The notes under the pieces: generated by a model | Seen by the model: the letters and a program-made list of their open reading frames with translations, nothing else | Told to the model about the DNA's origin: nothing | Databases searched by the model: none | In this document: positions 9,746-21,260 of the stretch, in pieces | Numbering within the stretch: position 1 is the stretch's first letter | How the letters are laid out: every line of letters starts with the position of its first letter | Assembly: GCA_035048485.1 (NCBI GenBank) | Contig: CM068590.1 | Span: 4,712,093 to 4,776,092 of the forward strand | Direction: 5' to 3' | Source: Pteria penguin | Taxonomy: Eukaryota; Mollusca; Bivalvia; Pterioida; Pteriidae | Length of the DNA stretch: 64,000 nt | Position numbers and translations under genes: made by a program

Positions 9746-12086
9746 GTGTTTTGCTAAAAATCAGAAAACACGATGTTTTATTTAAGGAGTTTTTTATTAA
9801 AGAAAAAAAATCACAATGTTTTTAAATCGCCCTCAGTTGAAAGCATCCAAGGTGTTCCCCTGTTGTGGAAAACGTCTAATCATTCATGTGTGAACCAACT
9901 TTTTTTTTAATTTGAGCCGCAGAGGTGTGAAAATCTCTAGTGTGAAGACTGCTATACATGTACATACCAATGCATATACATGTATTCTATCGTTATATGT
10001 GGATGTGTATTAATAAATTGTGTACTAGCATTACTATTTTATATTTGAAAATTAATTATTATCAGATTTCTTGTGATTTATTACTCCCATCAACAGCAAA
10101 ATCTAAGAACCATATCTGCGGCAAAGAGAGAAAACCCAAAACTGAATACCCCCCCCCCTCCCCCCTTCTTTCATTTGTACTGTTTGATAATGAAGAATTG
10201 TACGATGTTTCAGTCAAATATCTTATTCGCCAATACAGTGGGTGATTTCCCTATTGCAATTCTAAGCATTGTGCTGTAAGCCTACAGGGCAATAAATTCA
10301 AGTGAAAGATCGACGCCATCTAACAACCGAGTTAAAGTAACGACACGCCCCCCCCCCCCCCCCTTTTCTCTCTCTCTCTGCACGAGATATCGTTTGCAAA
10401 CGTATTTTAAACTTTTTCAATACAACCAAAATATATATTTGTGTATGTATTATTGTAAAACATGCAAGATTCAGTGTTCAGTCGGGTCATCATCTTTTAT
10501 ATATAATTGCATGATCGTATCCGTGAAATTAATCCAAAAAAAGATACGATCGTACATGTATTGGGAAAGAAAGTGTAACGAGACAAAACAATTTAAAAAA
10601 AAAAAAAGGGGGGGGGGGGCTTTTCCTCTCCGTTTAGGTCAAACGGCACTTAGTCCAGGTAACCTTACGACTGGAGCACGCGTGTTGTGTAAAGTCTATT
10701 GTTTTACTTCACCCTGGTAGCGAATAAGGGTTTGACTTATGACACTGATTAATACACGGAATTAGACGATCGCATCCGATGAAATCATAAGATGCATACG
10801 GCCCTATATCTGGCAGGAGTATGTAAGAAGATTAGAAAATGAAAGGGTGGGGGTTCTGAAAGATACTTTTCTTTACTGTTTAGGTAAGAAAACGACCGAC
10901 ACTATAGTTTCCCTTGCGACTCAAGTGCGCATGCTTTGTTTTTTGTTCTGAGATTATAAATATTTTTCAAAAGTTTGCCTGCACTTCACCAGGAAGAAAA
11001 AAGAATACATAAAAGAAGAAAAGAGACCAAAGAAAATAATAATGAATAAAATAGAATGAAGATCAATGTCCATATGTATAAATATCTACCAGAATTAATC
11101 AATCGTGTATTTCATCGTAATCGTATGTAAAATTTCAAAATCTGAATATGATTTTAAAGTCGGCTTTACTGTACTGAACCTACAAGTAGTAATTGCGCTC
11201 TTCATTTCGGATCGTTGCCTTTTATTAATTAAGAGTCCGAATTAGGTATTACAAAGAAACTCGGCACACTCTCGGAATAATAAATCATTTTTTGTGTGCA
11301 TGTCATTGGTGACTTTTGTCATACAGCTTAGTCGGATGTCTTCAGTTTTCTCTTTTAAATCACACGTATCTGTACAATGATCAATCAGCTTGTCTTTACC
11401 GATTTCATTCAAATACCATTAATGCACTTTTACGACAAGTAGATATACGGGTATTAAGACTTATATAACGTAGTTATACGTCCAGACAGGGACGTATATA
11501 TCCAAAACATTATATACGTCCGTGCTCCAGGTGCGCACTATATTTTCAATTTTTATATAAAAAAATGCGTTTTAGTTTTAAAAATATTTAGAATAGCAGA
11601 ATATTTTAAGATACATTTCAAACGTTCATTGTGTAATCAAGCAGAGGAAATTTAAAAAGATGTTAAATGATTATTAATCAAAATATCTTTAAGTCTAATT
11701 TCGTTATTTTTCATGTTTCATTGAGCAAACACAATACGCATCATCATAAGGTCGCTGCCTTTTTAGCACTATCATACCCATTCACCGGGACATATTTGGT
11801 GTCCACGTTTGACCGTCTGACGGCGCGGACACAGGTAAATGACCACCTATATACGCGGTCAATATGGCCGATATACAGGGACAGTGTCCACGCGTGTCCG
11901 CGGCTTTACACGCCCAAATCCAATGTCCACGGTACATGCACGGTAGTTGGGGGACTCCCACTTCCTACTTTTATCTTTCTTTCCCCAAATGTGAACACCG
12001 AAGATTCACAATCACATTGTTGAAAGTTTATTTTTCTGTTATTCATCCCTGATGATATCACAGAAGTTATTTAAACAGTGTCTTAC

Positions 12087-12160
12087 CTTAAAACTTGCCT
12101 ACAACTTGCGAACCCAGATCTGCACTATGTATTCTGCCTTGTTAGTAGATTGATACTATG
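12087..12160 (-). other. Leader exon L1 (5' UTR) of N1
   Basis: The minus strand reads ...GCAAGTTTTAAG|GTAAGAC, a consensus splice donor, with the exon ending at 12087. The same exon end and the following intron start (AGACACTGTTTAAATAAC...TGATATCATCAGGGATGAATAAC) recur at the other leaders. Pairs with the N1 acceptor at 8097-8099. The 5' end is not defined. Confidence 0.6.
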
Positions 12161-13250
12161 GGCGTATATCAAATAAAATGAAAGTCAAGGTGCAAGAATG
12201 AAAACGAAATTGCCAGACAGGTGGCTGACACGTCAATTATTCCCTGAAATTACAGATATGTTCCTTTTGTTGTGAATTCCTTCATCTTGTATTTCCCAAA
12301 AGCGCTATACAGGTTCTAATTAGAGAAATTTATTTGAGGGAATTCCAGATATTCATATCGAGGCTTGTTCCTATTAACTGCATTCGATCGTGTAGTCCCT
12401 TTTAATAATGCATGATTCGTTGCACCACTTTCAGTGCAGTGATCTGTAACCAGAAAGGAGGAGGATTATTCTGTATACTATTTGTGTCATGGAGCTTGCG
12501 ATGACTGATCAAATTGCAACACCACCTCAACCCCTTTCAGAGGATTGAATAATGGATTGCATATAGTGTTACGCCACTTCACGATTATTTATGGTGACGG
12601 AATCTGCCTGATGCATTGCATAGAATTTTATACTTTTGCAACGGACCCAACCTCCTTTGAATATTTTACAAATCGCGCTCACCATGACACGTGACTAGGT
12701 TATCATTGTCTCATTTGAAAGACATCTGTGATTTCCTCTTCGAACAACTTCCACATTTGTTTCTTTTTTATTTTATTTTATTTGCCATGAATGTTATTTG
12801 GCAATGTACATGTACTTAGGCATCCACTTCCTAGATTACAAAACCTTTTTTTTCTTAATTTCTTTGTAAGATAATTTGTTGCTTCAATAAACATTGTGAT
12901 TGATTTAAGTGAATTCCAAAATACTAGTATCATATCGAGGTGCGTTTTTATCAACCGCATTCAACAGTCATGTCCTTTTAAATAATACATATAATGATTG
13001 GCATCGTTCTGTTATTTGCAATCCATTCAATGCGATGACCTGTGAAGAATTTTTATTACCTGCATACAATACCTGTTTTAGGTATGAATACACATATAAG
13101 GCTTTCATAATGGCTTATATGTAAATCTGTAAATTTAGTTGTAACGTAGATTTACTTCTAAAGCCATATTTTTTCTCCATCAAAAGGAGAGTAAACATGG
13201 GGTGCCATTATTATGAATCCTTAAGTTGACAAACAGTATGGCATGCTGTT
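12161..13250 (-). promoter_or_regulatory. Conserved upstream (promoter-side) block of N1, internally duplicated
   Basis: Aligns with 34140-35120, 39900-40800 and 44940-45990. Within it, a segment containing GAATTCC, then CATATCGAGG, ATCAACCGCATTCAA and TCCCTTT(T)AATAA occurs twice about 560 bp apart (near 12340 and 12910). The duplication recurs in other units. I infer promoter function only from its position upstream of the leader. Confidence 0.4.
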
Positions 13251-15094
13251 TTGTGCAACGCGCGTAGGTAGACAAGTGTATTATAACATTACTTAATATA
13301 TGAAGGAAAGTTTAATATTATCATAGATAGACAGAGGGCAGAGCAGTAAGATCTAGACTTGGTAAGAAATTCAAATGCTGAAGTGGGATGATCATTCCCT
13401 AAACTCGAATGATATCTTTCCTTTTCAACAGATAAAGAATTGACAGGGTCAGCATCTGGAAGATGGTGTCAACTCACTCTTGTGAATATGTGAGAAGTAA
13501 CCATGACAAAACATTCAATGGGGTAAGGACCAAATCTTCCATTTTTATTTATTTTTGTTGTTGTTGTTGTTGTTGTTGAAAGATTTCATCAGAATTTGGA
13601 AAATGTACTAGTATAGATATTTACAGATACATGTGTTGCAGTCAGAGAATCAGACCCAGATCCCCTGCACCAGAAGGCCATAACAATAGGAAATCATTTC
13701 TAGAAAGGCTATAGTTTATTGACTAAAGAACCACGAGGAACTGAGTTCGAACCCCTCTCTTTCAACAGAAGTCAATAGTTGATTTTGCATCAACATCTAG
13801 AATTCAAGTATTTCTTATAGCAATGTTTTCTTTAGTCAAGGCAGATGCCGTCACTGATTTGACATCGTAAATTTAAAAACTACTCCGGGCTATACCCTCT
13901 CACTAGCCATGGTCTAAGAGAGATAACTCCGAGTACCGAAAACTATTCATACACATCATTATCATTTAAAAATCATAATTATAGATACTACACTGCATCC
14001 CTCATAAGTTGTAAATAATTTCATTTATTTGTATTTTCATGCATCTATGTCACTTCAAATTCACCGCTTTCTCCAATTTTTGTTAACAGAAATTAATTAG
14101 TAAGAACCGATTCTAATTTCTTTATACAATTATCTTCCCTTAACTCCATCTCCCCTAAACTCAAACTGTTTTACTTGGGCCCTTTGAATTCGAGTTCTAG
14201 TTATTGCAAACTGCATTTCCGAATTTTATTTGATTCGCTTGTATGATACTTGATTTATCATAAAAAAACATTATTTACCTTATTTCCAAGCTTCAGATTC
14301 TATAACTTTGACATTTAAACTTTTAATCGATAGGCTTCTTCCTAAACTAATAAATCCAAATTAGTGTTTAATATTTATTATACAGCTCTTGAGTTATTAT
14401 TCAAGAACAATATTGTGATGATGTGACAAACGGAAAGACGGTTGGATGAACAGGATGATTCATATATGCATATAGTCAAATTGTTTTGGGGTATAATTGT
14501 GAAACACCCTTCCAAAACGAGCGCTGGATTTTAACGTATCAATTCTAATCTTTATCAACCTCCTATATAAATAGCAACATCAATGTTTTTAAGCAAAAAC
14601 ATAAATCAAGTCATGTTGTATATATAGTATAGTAAATTATATAGATTTACAAAGATTTCTTTAAAATTGTTCCAAAATAGATGAATGTGACTTATTTAGG
14701 TTAATATTGAAGTCTTAAAGCAAATGGTCCTATCCACATCACCTGAGCGTTTTGCGCACGTAAGGCAATGCCCCTGTTTCAAAATTATCATACTGCGTAA
14801 TTTTAGGATATTGGTGTGGTTACGGGTACCCATCGTCCCATTAAAACAATCTACAACGAGGTAATAATAGTAATAATAAAGTAAAAACGTCTCAAACATT
14901 CCATTTCAGAAAACAATCAAAACTAACAACGCATTGTCAGACACCTTTCTAGATGACTCTGATGCATTGAGTATGTTGATGTAAACGTATACAGCCGGTT
15001 TGTAAATGGAAGGTGCCCTCTGGTGACTATGACATCCCATCTTGAATACATTCTTTACAGATCTGTTGATACTGTAACTGTTGTCTCTTGTAGA
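13251..15094. other. Intergenic block, paralogous to 36420-37680
   Basis: No gene seen. A (TTG)n run lies at 13556-13578. Stretches near 13740-13820 and 14020-14900 match 36440-36490 and 36710-37660 in the N4-N5 interval, for example the CAAACGGAA...CAGGATGATTC segment at 14430 and 37270. Confidence 0.6.
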
Positions 15095-16190
15095 CTCAAT
15101 CAGTATCTAGACACCCAAGACGCCATTCTACTCCTTCTGGGCACCTAGACCCACCTAGGAGGTGCTTACTCTTCCAGGACATCTTGTCTCACGCTTGAAT
15201 GTCATGGGTCCATGACACATTGTCACTTTACAGCAGTTACCCTCGTATTCTACATTATTGTCACAATTCTTCTTTACAACGAGCAGCTGGTATAATGTCC
15301 CAAAAGGAGGAATGTTACAAGTTCTGTATAGCCATAATTCACGATTATTGTTCGTGTATATTGTGAAAATAACTTCATATGATTTAGTATGTATGGCGAA
15401 TGTGACTAGTCAAACCGTGGAAGCTTGCTCGACCCGAACAGCTGTTCTCACCTCTGATGGGAAATGCTTACTCCTCCCAGGCACCTCAGACAATGAAGTT
15501 TGTTCGTCCAGAACACTTTGTCGCACTTCTGACAGATAAAACGTTTATTCGTCAAGAGAAACTTACTCCTCCTGGGCACCTGGTCCAACCTCTGACAGGA
15601 AACGCCTACTCCTCTCTGGACATCTAGGTCCGGCGCCATAAACTGAGAATATAATTAAGTCAAAAATTCATATTCTTCTGTTCATCAATGAATTAATAAA
15701 TGGGATTTGGATTTTATTTAGTTTTATTCTACTGATAAATAGAAGTAAACTATTCTGCATTAAAATTTATTTGAACGTTTGATAATGGAATAAATTAAAT
15801 TGAAATTTTTGACTTAAGTATATTCTCAGTTTATGCCGCCGGACCCTGGTCTGAAGCTCATCTCGAGCACTTGCCGACATTGTCACAAATCATACGTTAT
15901 TTGTTTTATATACGTTCAAAATAACATCATTAATGATAAATATATTAAAGTATACACGTTACAATGTCGTGCACCAGATTTGCATTTCGACAAATTATTT
16001 TGCTTAAGGAATCCATACATAAAACACTCACGGAACAACTTGCTATTCTTTTTGAAAATGCCTGCTGGTCTCATCTCTGAGTGGAGAAGCTTCCTCGTCC
16101 TGAACACGTGGTCTTACCTCTGAAATTGAAGCACGCTCTTCCCAAGCACCTGGTGTCACCTCTGAAACTCAGGAGTCCATTCAGCCATGT
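15095..16190 (+). repeat. 43-bp minisatellite family, array A, interrupted by a MITE
   Basis: Diverged units of the type CCTCTGACAGGAGACGCTTA then CTCCTCCCGGGCACCTGGTC recur near 15110-15210, 15440-15626 and 16060-16170. The array ends with CTGAAACTCAGGAGTCCATTC, the same terminal phrase as the arrays at 21240 and 38670. MITE copy B (15627-15845) is inserted inside. Confidence 0.75.
15627..15845. mobile_element. MITE, GGCGCCATAAACTGAGAA family, copy B
   Basis: Termini GGTCCGGCGCCATAAACTGA on the left and, reversed, GGTCCGGCGGCATAAACTGA on the right. 219 bp, inserted within a 43-bp array. Related to copy A. Confidence 0.85.
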
Positions 16191-16271
16191 TCATTACTGT
16201 GTTTGCCACCATCACTTAACCTAAGCGGTTTTTTTACATTCATATATAATAGCGCACTCTTGACCAGTAAA

Positions 16272-16420
16272 AGTGGCGGATTCAGAATTTCCGAAAAGGG
16301 GGAGGGGGCACATGTGTATTAGCCATTTTACTCAGTCATGTTTGCTGCCAAATATGGAATTTTACTCGTAAATATTAAGCAAATAGGAGGCCCCCGCCCT
16401 CACACTCTAAATCCGCCACT
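16272..16420. mobile_element. Short MITE with GGCGGATTCAGAATTT termini
   Basis: Left end AGTGGCGGATTCAGAATTTC; right end reversed AGTGGCGGATTTAGAGTGTG. About 150 bp. The GGCGGATCC-type terminus recurs at 17551, 31871 and 62472. Confidence 0.65.
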
Positions 16421-16439
16421 CCGCCACTGTAAAATATTT

Positions 16440-17022
16440 GGGTCTTGTTTTGTTGTCATAAACTTATTTCGAGGTCGTTTTATGTTCCTCTGTTTCAGTT
16501 TTGAAAAGAAAAAATAAATTATGAAAAAAATAAAAGAATTAAAACCAAATCTGCCTACATATTTTAAAATCATCCTTTCTTAAAATGTCAGTTACATGAA
16601 ATAGACATGTGAAGGAAACCATTTGTAAAAACTTTCAATCGACCTTAAACGTCTGTGCGGCTGAATTTAGTGATTAGCATTTGTGCTTTGCCAGTGGTTG
16701 TGGTCATATTCATTCAAAACAGTAAATGTTAATGTTGTCAGGGTTGTCTTTCTTTAACAAAACTAACTTTTGTAGTAAGCAATACACTTTTTCATGGAAA
16801 TGCATCATTTTTCACATATTATGATAATTACATAAAAAGTATCAACACCATTCATCAGTATTAATACATTTCATATATACATTGCAGAAATTCAAGTGTA
16901 AAATACTTTGAGATGTTCACTCTCCATGTGAGAATTATCCATTCATTTAAAATATTTTTATGATATTGACGTGTTTGTTACTACTATATTTTCATTTTGC
17001 GTTTGCTTTGAACTCTAAAAAT

Positions 17023-17058
<36 letters not shown>

Positions 17059-18014
17059 GGTACTTCTAGAATATTAGTCTGCTATTTTCTTTTTGTTTTT
17101 TCTCCTTTTTTTTGCGCTCCTTCTTCTTTTTTTTTTCATGAAAAATGTGATTTCTTAAATTAAGTTCAGAGTAAAATATGGCCGTTTGTTCATTTCACTT
17201 ATGTCTATTTGATAAATTTCTAAAGTGTAGAAAATAATCATCATGATTTACCATTATAGAATGTTCACATAATTACCTGTCTTAAATCTTTATTGCTACA
17301 TTATGTTTAATCATTGTTCGTACATAATCTATTTTTATCAAAACTTTATCAAAGTCTTCTATTTTATACACTTTAGTTGGTGCAGTGGATAGTGCCTCGC
17401 CACATACTCTTGACTGTAAAAGAAGAAGGGTACTTATAGATTGAATAAGGTTATCTCACGATTGATGACGGGAGCTGGAGATAACATAAAGTTTTGTTTT
17501 GTTTGAGATACTTCCTCTGGTCCGTGAGTCACCTGCCACACACAAACTTATGGGCGGATCCATAATTTCTTTTTCCAAAAAGGTGGGGATGAGAGTACCA
17601 ATCCAGTCATAGGATTGGGTGACGAGCCTATGGCTGTCAATAAATTAAATGGAGACAATTAGGAAAAATACATTTTCCCCTAATTCTAGGGGATCCAGAC
17701 CCCCTTGATATCCCGCCAGATCACTCATATATATCACACATACACAGGCACATTATAAATAAATATCACACATACACAAACAAATACACACCACATCACA
17801 CTCAGTCCTTATGTACTCTAATGTAACATATGTAGTATTACAATAAACTAGATAAGTACACTATCATTCATTACAGAACATTCTGATATGGATAGAATAT
17901 ATATAATAGTGTTATTATAACAGCTATACATATAGCATATATACAATACACAACCAAATCAAATCGATCATATTTTTCACATGGACTTGAAATGTATGGG
18001 GAGTTAAGAAGCGT
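16440..18014. other. 3' intergenic block downstream of N2
   Basis: No gene seen. Matches 21815-22700, 31170-32200 and 41295-41780, for example GCTAGTGGTTGTGATCATAT followed by a CAATACACT(G)TTT segment. Contains a poly(A) tract at about 17023-17053 and a degraded GGCGGATCC element at 17551-17722. These repeated flanks show that whole segments, not just coding exons, were duplicated. Confidence 0.65.
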
Positions 18015-19286
18015 CTCAATGAAAAGGACGCGACCACTTACGTCTCTAGTGACGTCCCGCATGTAGATTGTTGAGGTATCAGATCCTGTATACTCGTACC
18101 GTCGTCTGTGGTCTTCATCAAATGCCAGCAGTTTATTTCCAAACATATCAGTAAGGTATACCTCCTCCTTGCTTTTATTCATAGCTACGCTAAATGGACA
18201 GGAAAACAACTGTATAATATCCCCTCACTACTGTACTGGACTACTCGGTGATCCAAGTAATACGTCACGACGACGTCACTATTATGTAGCGAACATATTC
18301 CGCACAGCCCTTCATGTGTAGAGAATAACGGCGTCATTACCCATGACGTCTCTAGATCTCCCTTTGACGCTGACACGATACGCTTATTCTCTCAGTCACT
18401 GAAGAGAACGTCTCCCTGTGGAGTAACGGTGATGTCATCGAATCAGAACTCAGTGTGTATGGTATATAGTACGACGCCATCATGATCCATTAGCTGTATA
18501 TAGTATTCGCTAGTCTTCACACAGGCCAAACCTGAATATGTTGTACAGGTGATGAATGGTTAACTATAACCATGACTGAATGATGATATTGCTACTGGCG
18601 TGGATAGTAATGGCTTTAGCTTTCCAAACATGCTTGACATCCTTTGACTATCAATTAGGATCGATAGGGTTGGTAGACTGGTATCACTTATTTGTAGAAG
18701 TGCCTCTAGGTGTCTTATATTTCTTTTGAATTCCTCAAACTTGTCATTTATTGCTTTCTACTGTGCTTGGGGTTTCATTTCTTGGTATTCACCAATTTCT
18801 CTAAGCTCTCTCCGTACTCTGTCCAAGTTCCTATCCTCGGATTCATAGATGCGAGCTGCATGCGCTACTAATATTTGTTCAATTTTCTGGATGCTGTCTT
18901 TGTACGCATGCGTCATCTGTCTAGCTTCGTCCAAATCTTTTTCCATTGTGTCAGGCATTCTTGTAAAGGTCCCTGCAAATTCTTTGTTTCACGGACTTTC
19001 TTATCACAGATTACATTTTCAATTTCCTGTTTTATGTGACGAAATGGAACATTTCCCCAGCATGCTTCACTGCAAGTCCTACCCCAAAGGACATTTTATT
19101 GTCAGTGTGTGTTCTGCATATTAGTGTTCTTCTTTCTGAGTATAAGGCAAACTTGTGAGTTCTTTTTCTCTCGTGTATCTATTTACACTTTTTACAAAGA
19201 GCATCCTCGCAATTCAGGCATTTATATTTTACCGAATTTTTACGGTTATCGACGTCACAGGACACGGGTCGCTGGAAATCTGCCAT
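18015..19286 (-). pseudogene. N2: B-box/coiled-coil/NHL TRIM-like pseudogene, C-terminus deleted
   Basis: The ATG at 19286-19284 gives MADFQRPVSC. TAG at codon 36 (19179-19181) is the same position as in N1. The B-box ligand Cys15 is changed to Arg and later frames shift near codon 75. Coiled-coil sequence (RVRRELREIGEYQEM) is at 18758-18958, shortened relative to N5. The NHL part is at 18016-18540 with small deletions, including loss of about 15 bp before the GILYS segment. The last about 80 codons are missing: at 18015 the gene joins directly to downstream flank that lies beyond the stop in N3. The acceptor TTGTAG is intact at 19290-19292. A pseudogene. Confidence 0.88.
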
Positions 19287-19289
19287 ATT

Positions 19290-19932
19290 CTACAATAAAA
19301 TAACACCATGCAGAAAACTGAATACGGTCAAGGAAATACAATTCGTATATTTAGAAATTATCGGATTACAAAGATGTCTTAAGAAGGTCTTGCCTTTCCT
19401 GCCGCAGGTGAATGTTTTCACTCATGAAAATAAGTATCCACATTTTGGGCTGTGGATTAAGGCACACAATCCCCATTTTTGTAAAGTATGCAACGATTCA
19501 GTAAAAGAGTACACAATGTTAAAATTTTATGAGTTATAACAAAAATATAACAAAATATTTCAGATAAGTATAGAGATTCCAAACACAGGTATTTTAAATT
19601 AACCCTCCCTCCCCCTCCCATCCCGCATGTTGCCTAAAAGATGAACACCCATTTTCCAGGTTATTTAGAATGCAAAACATAGCAATAATAAAAATATGTA
19701 AAAATAAGAAAAAAGGTGTATGTGTGTGGGATATATGTTACCTATTTTCAGTCGTCACATATATTTTTAGGTAAGCCAAATAGCTGGGGGAGGAAAAGAG
19801 TCCCCATCCTTTCTCCCTACGGTTATGTTTGTTTCACTGCCGAAGGTTCAAAATCTCAGATTCGAAAATTCATTTTTCTGTTATTAATCCCTGATGATAA
19901 CACAGAAGTTAAATAAATTAAGAGTGCCTTAC
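19290..19932 (-). other. N2 intron, the uninvaded reference
   Basis: 643 bp from donor GTAAG (19928-19932) to acceptor TAG. It serves as the empty-site reference for insertions in the N1 and N3 introns (AAAAATATAACA-AAATATTTCAG and GCCAAATA-GCTGGGG). Confidence 0.6.
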
Positions 19933-20010
19933 CTGATATCTTGTCTACAACTTGAAGACCCTACTCAGCACTAAGTCTTCTTCCTTGTTAATAGCTTCTT
20001 ATTATAGGCG
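19933..20010 (-). other. Leader exon L2 of N2
   Basis: Minus strand ...CAAGATATCAG|GTAAGGCACT. Same position and flanks as L1. The 5' limit is unknown. Confidence 0.55.
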
Positions 20011-20834
20011 TAGATCCATCAAATCATCAAAGGTTCAAAGGCAAGGATCAGCACGCAAGTATTATTAAGACAGGCAAGTGGCTGAAATGTCAGGGGTTCG
20101 ATCAAATCACATATATCTGGTTCTACAGAAAGAATATATACAATATCAAATTCTAATGCATTTTGTTTGTAACACGCGATCTCATTGGCTGTCCGATTTA
20201 AAAACTGCAAGGGTATTCACGATACCCCTGCATTTTTTATATGACGTCACGATACCCTGCAGTTTCTGATTTATGACGTTACGATACCCTACAGTTTTCA
20301 GTATGACTATGATTAGCGACTTGGCTTAGAAAACTCTGTGCCTCTAGTTGTAATTATTTTTGTCAAATGCATTAGAATGGGGTTACCATGCGAGTGTTTT
20401 ACAAAAACTGACAGGGTATCGGCGAATACCCAGTCAGAAATTGAGTTTCACTGCAAGGCGTTAACACTCGCATGGTAACCCCTAATTTCTACGCGTATAG
20501 TAAGGCAGTTAACCAGCATTCCCCTTCTAGAGGACAATGTTGCTCCGTGTAGACTCAAACATAATATCAGTCTCTCAAGTATAGTAGGATATCTATTGTT
20601 CGAGCTGAGTGGCACGTCAGATACCGAATTCTATTGATCCGTGTAGATCTAAGCAGCTTACCAATCGCCTGAGTTTAGTAGGGCTTATATGGCATTCTCT
20701 TAGCTTATGTACATATCTCCCCCATTTCTAAAATGACAATGCTGATTAGTGTATTGCAAATTTTCAACCCTTTTTGCAGAGGATAATATTGCTCCACATA
20801 TTCCAGTATATTCTGACGGAAGTTTCCCGTCAAT
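20011..20834. other. Upstream region of N2
   Basis: Short promoter-side remnant (to about 20100), then the foldback element, then intergenic sequence without a recognisable gene. The promoter-side block seen in other units is largely missing here. Confidence 0.4.
20148..20490. repeat. Foldback element with 20-bp perfect inverted repeat
   Basis: GGGGTTACCATGCGAGTGTT at 20379-20398 is an exact reverse complement of 20463-20482. A second inverted pair (TTCTAATGCATTT near 20152, AAATGCATTAGAA near 20365) and a small hairpin built on GGGTAT/ATACCC near 20208-20234 lie alongside. Three GATACCCTRCAG phrases recur within it. No open frame. Confidence 0.75.
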
Positions 20835-21260
20835 AAGGAGACGCTTACTTTTCCAGGAGTCGGAGATTACTCGTCCCGTAAACATGGTATCACCTCTAAC
20901 AAAAGAAGACTACTCGTCCCGAACACATGGTATCACCTCTGACAGGAGAAGACTACTCGTCCCGAACACATGGTATCACCTCTGACAGGAGAAGACTACT
21001 CGTCCCGAACACATGGTATCACCTCTGACAGGAGAAGACTACTCATCCCGAACACATGGTATCACCTCTGACAAGAGAAGACTACTCGTCCCGAACACAT
21101 GATATCACCTGACAGGAGAAGATTACTCGTCCCGTATACATAGTTTCACCTCTGACTAGAGAAAGATGCTCACTTCGGGAACTTTATCTCACCCCTGATA
21201 GGAGAAAGTTGTACTTACAAGGAATCTGGTTTCGCTCCTGAAATTCAGGGATCCATAAAT
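20835..21260 (+). repeat. 43-bp minisatellite array B
   Basis: The most homogeneous array of the family. The unit (CCTCTGACAGGAGAAGACTA then CTCGTCCCGAACACATGGTA, TCA) is nearly identical over about six copies at 20884-21140, with diverged units at both ends, finishing CCTGAAATTCAGGGATCCAT. Confidence 0.93.

Larger units (their letters stand above)
8688..11943. mobile_element. TA-flanked inverted-repeat DNA transposon, 3.26 kb, unassigned
   Basis: Terminal inverted repeats of 24 bp match at 21 positions: left CCGTACATGTACCGTGGA..., right (reversed) CCGTGCATGTACCGTGGA.... TA stands at both junctions (8686-8687, 11944-11945). The flanks join to the sequence GTCAAATA-GCTGGGG seen uninterrupted in other units (for example near 19772), so the empty site is visible. 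Both ends are crowded with GGACA/TGTCC motifs, including a 52-bp near-duplicate at 8815-8918 and several in 11795-11935. No long open frame remains. TA target use suggests a Tc1/mariner-related or other TA-targeting superfamily, but I do not recognise the termini. Confidence 0.75.
8093..12086 (-). other. N1 intron and inserted DNA
   Basis: Between the N1 acceptor (TAG at 8097-8099) and the leader donor at 12082-12086. The stretches 8100-8685 and 11946-12086 align with the short introns of N2 and N5. The middle is a 3.26-kb transposon. A (TG)n microsatellite occupies about 8583-8634. No coding sequence is supported. Confidence 0.7.

Noticed and set aside
17871..18020. C-terminal extension with a membrane-like segment in N2
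   Set aside because: The hydrophobic stretch is a read-through into downstream intergenic flank after the C-terminal deletion; the same DNA is non-coding in the other units.
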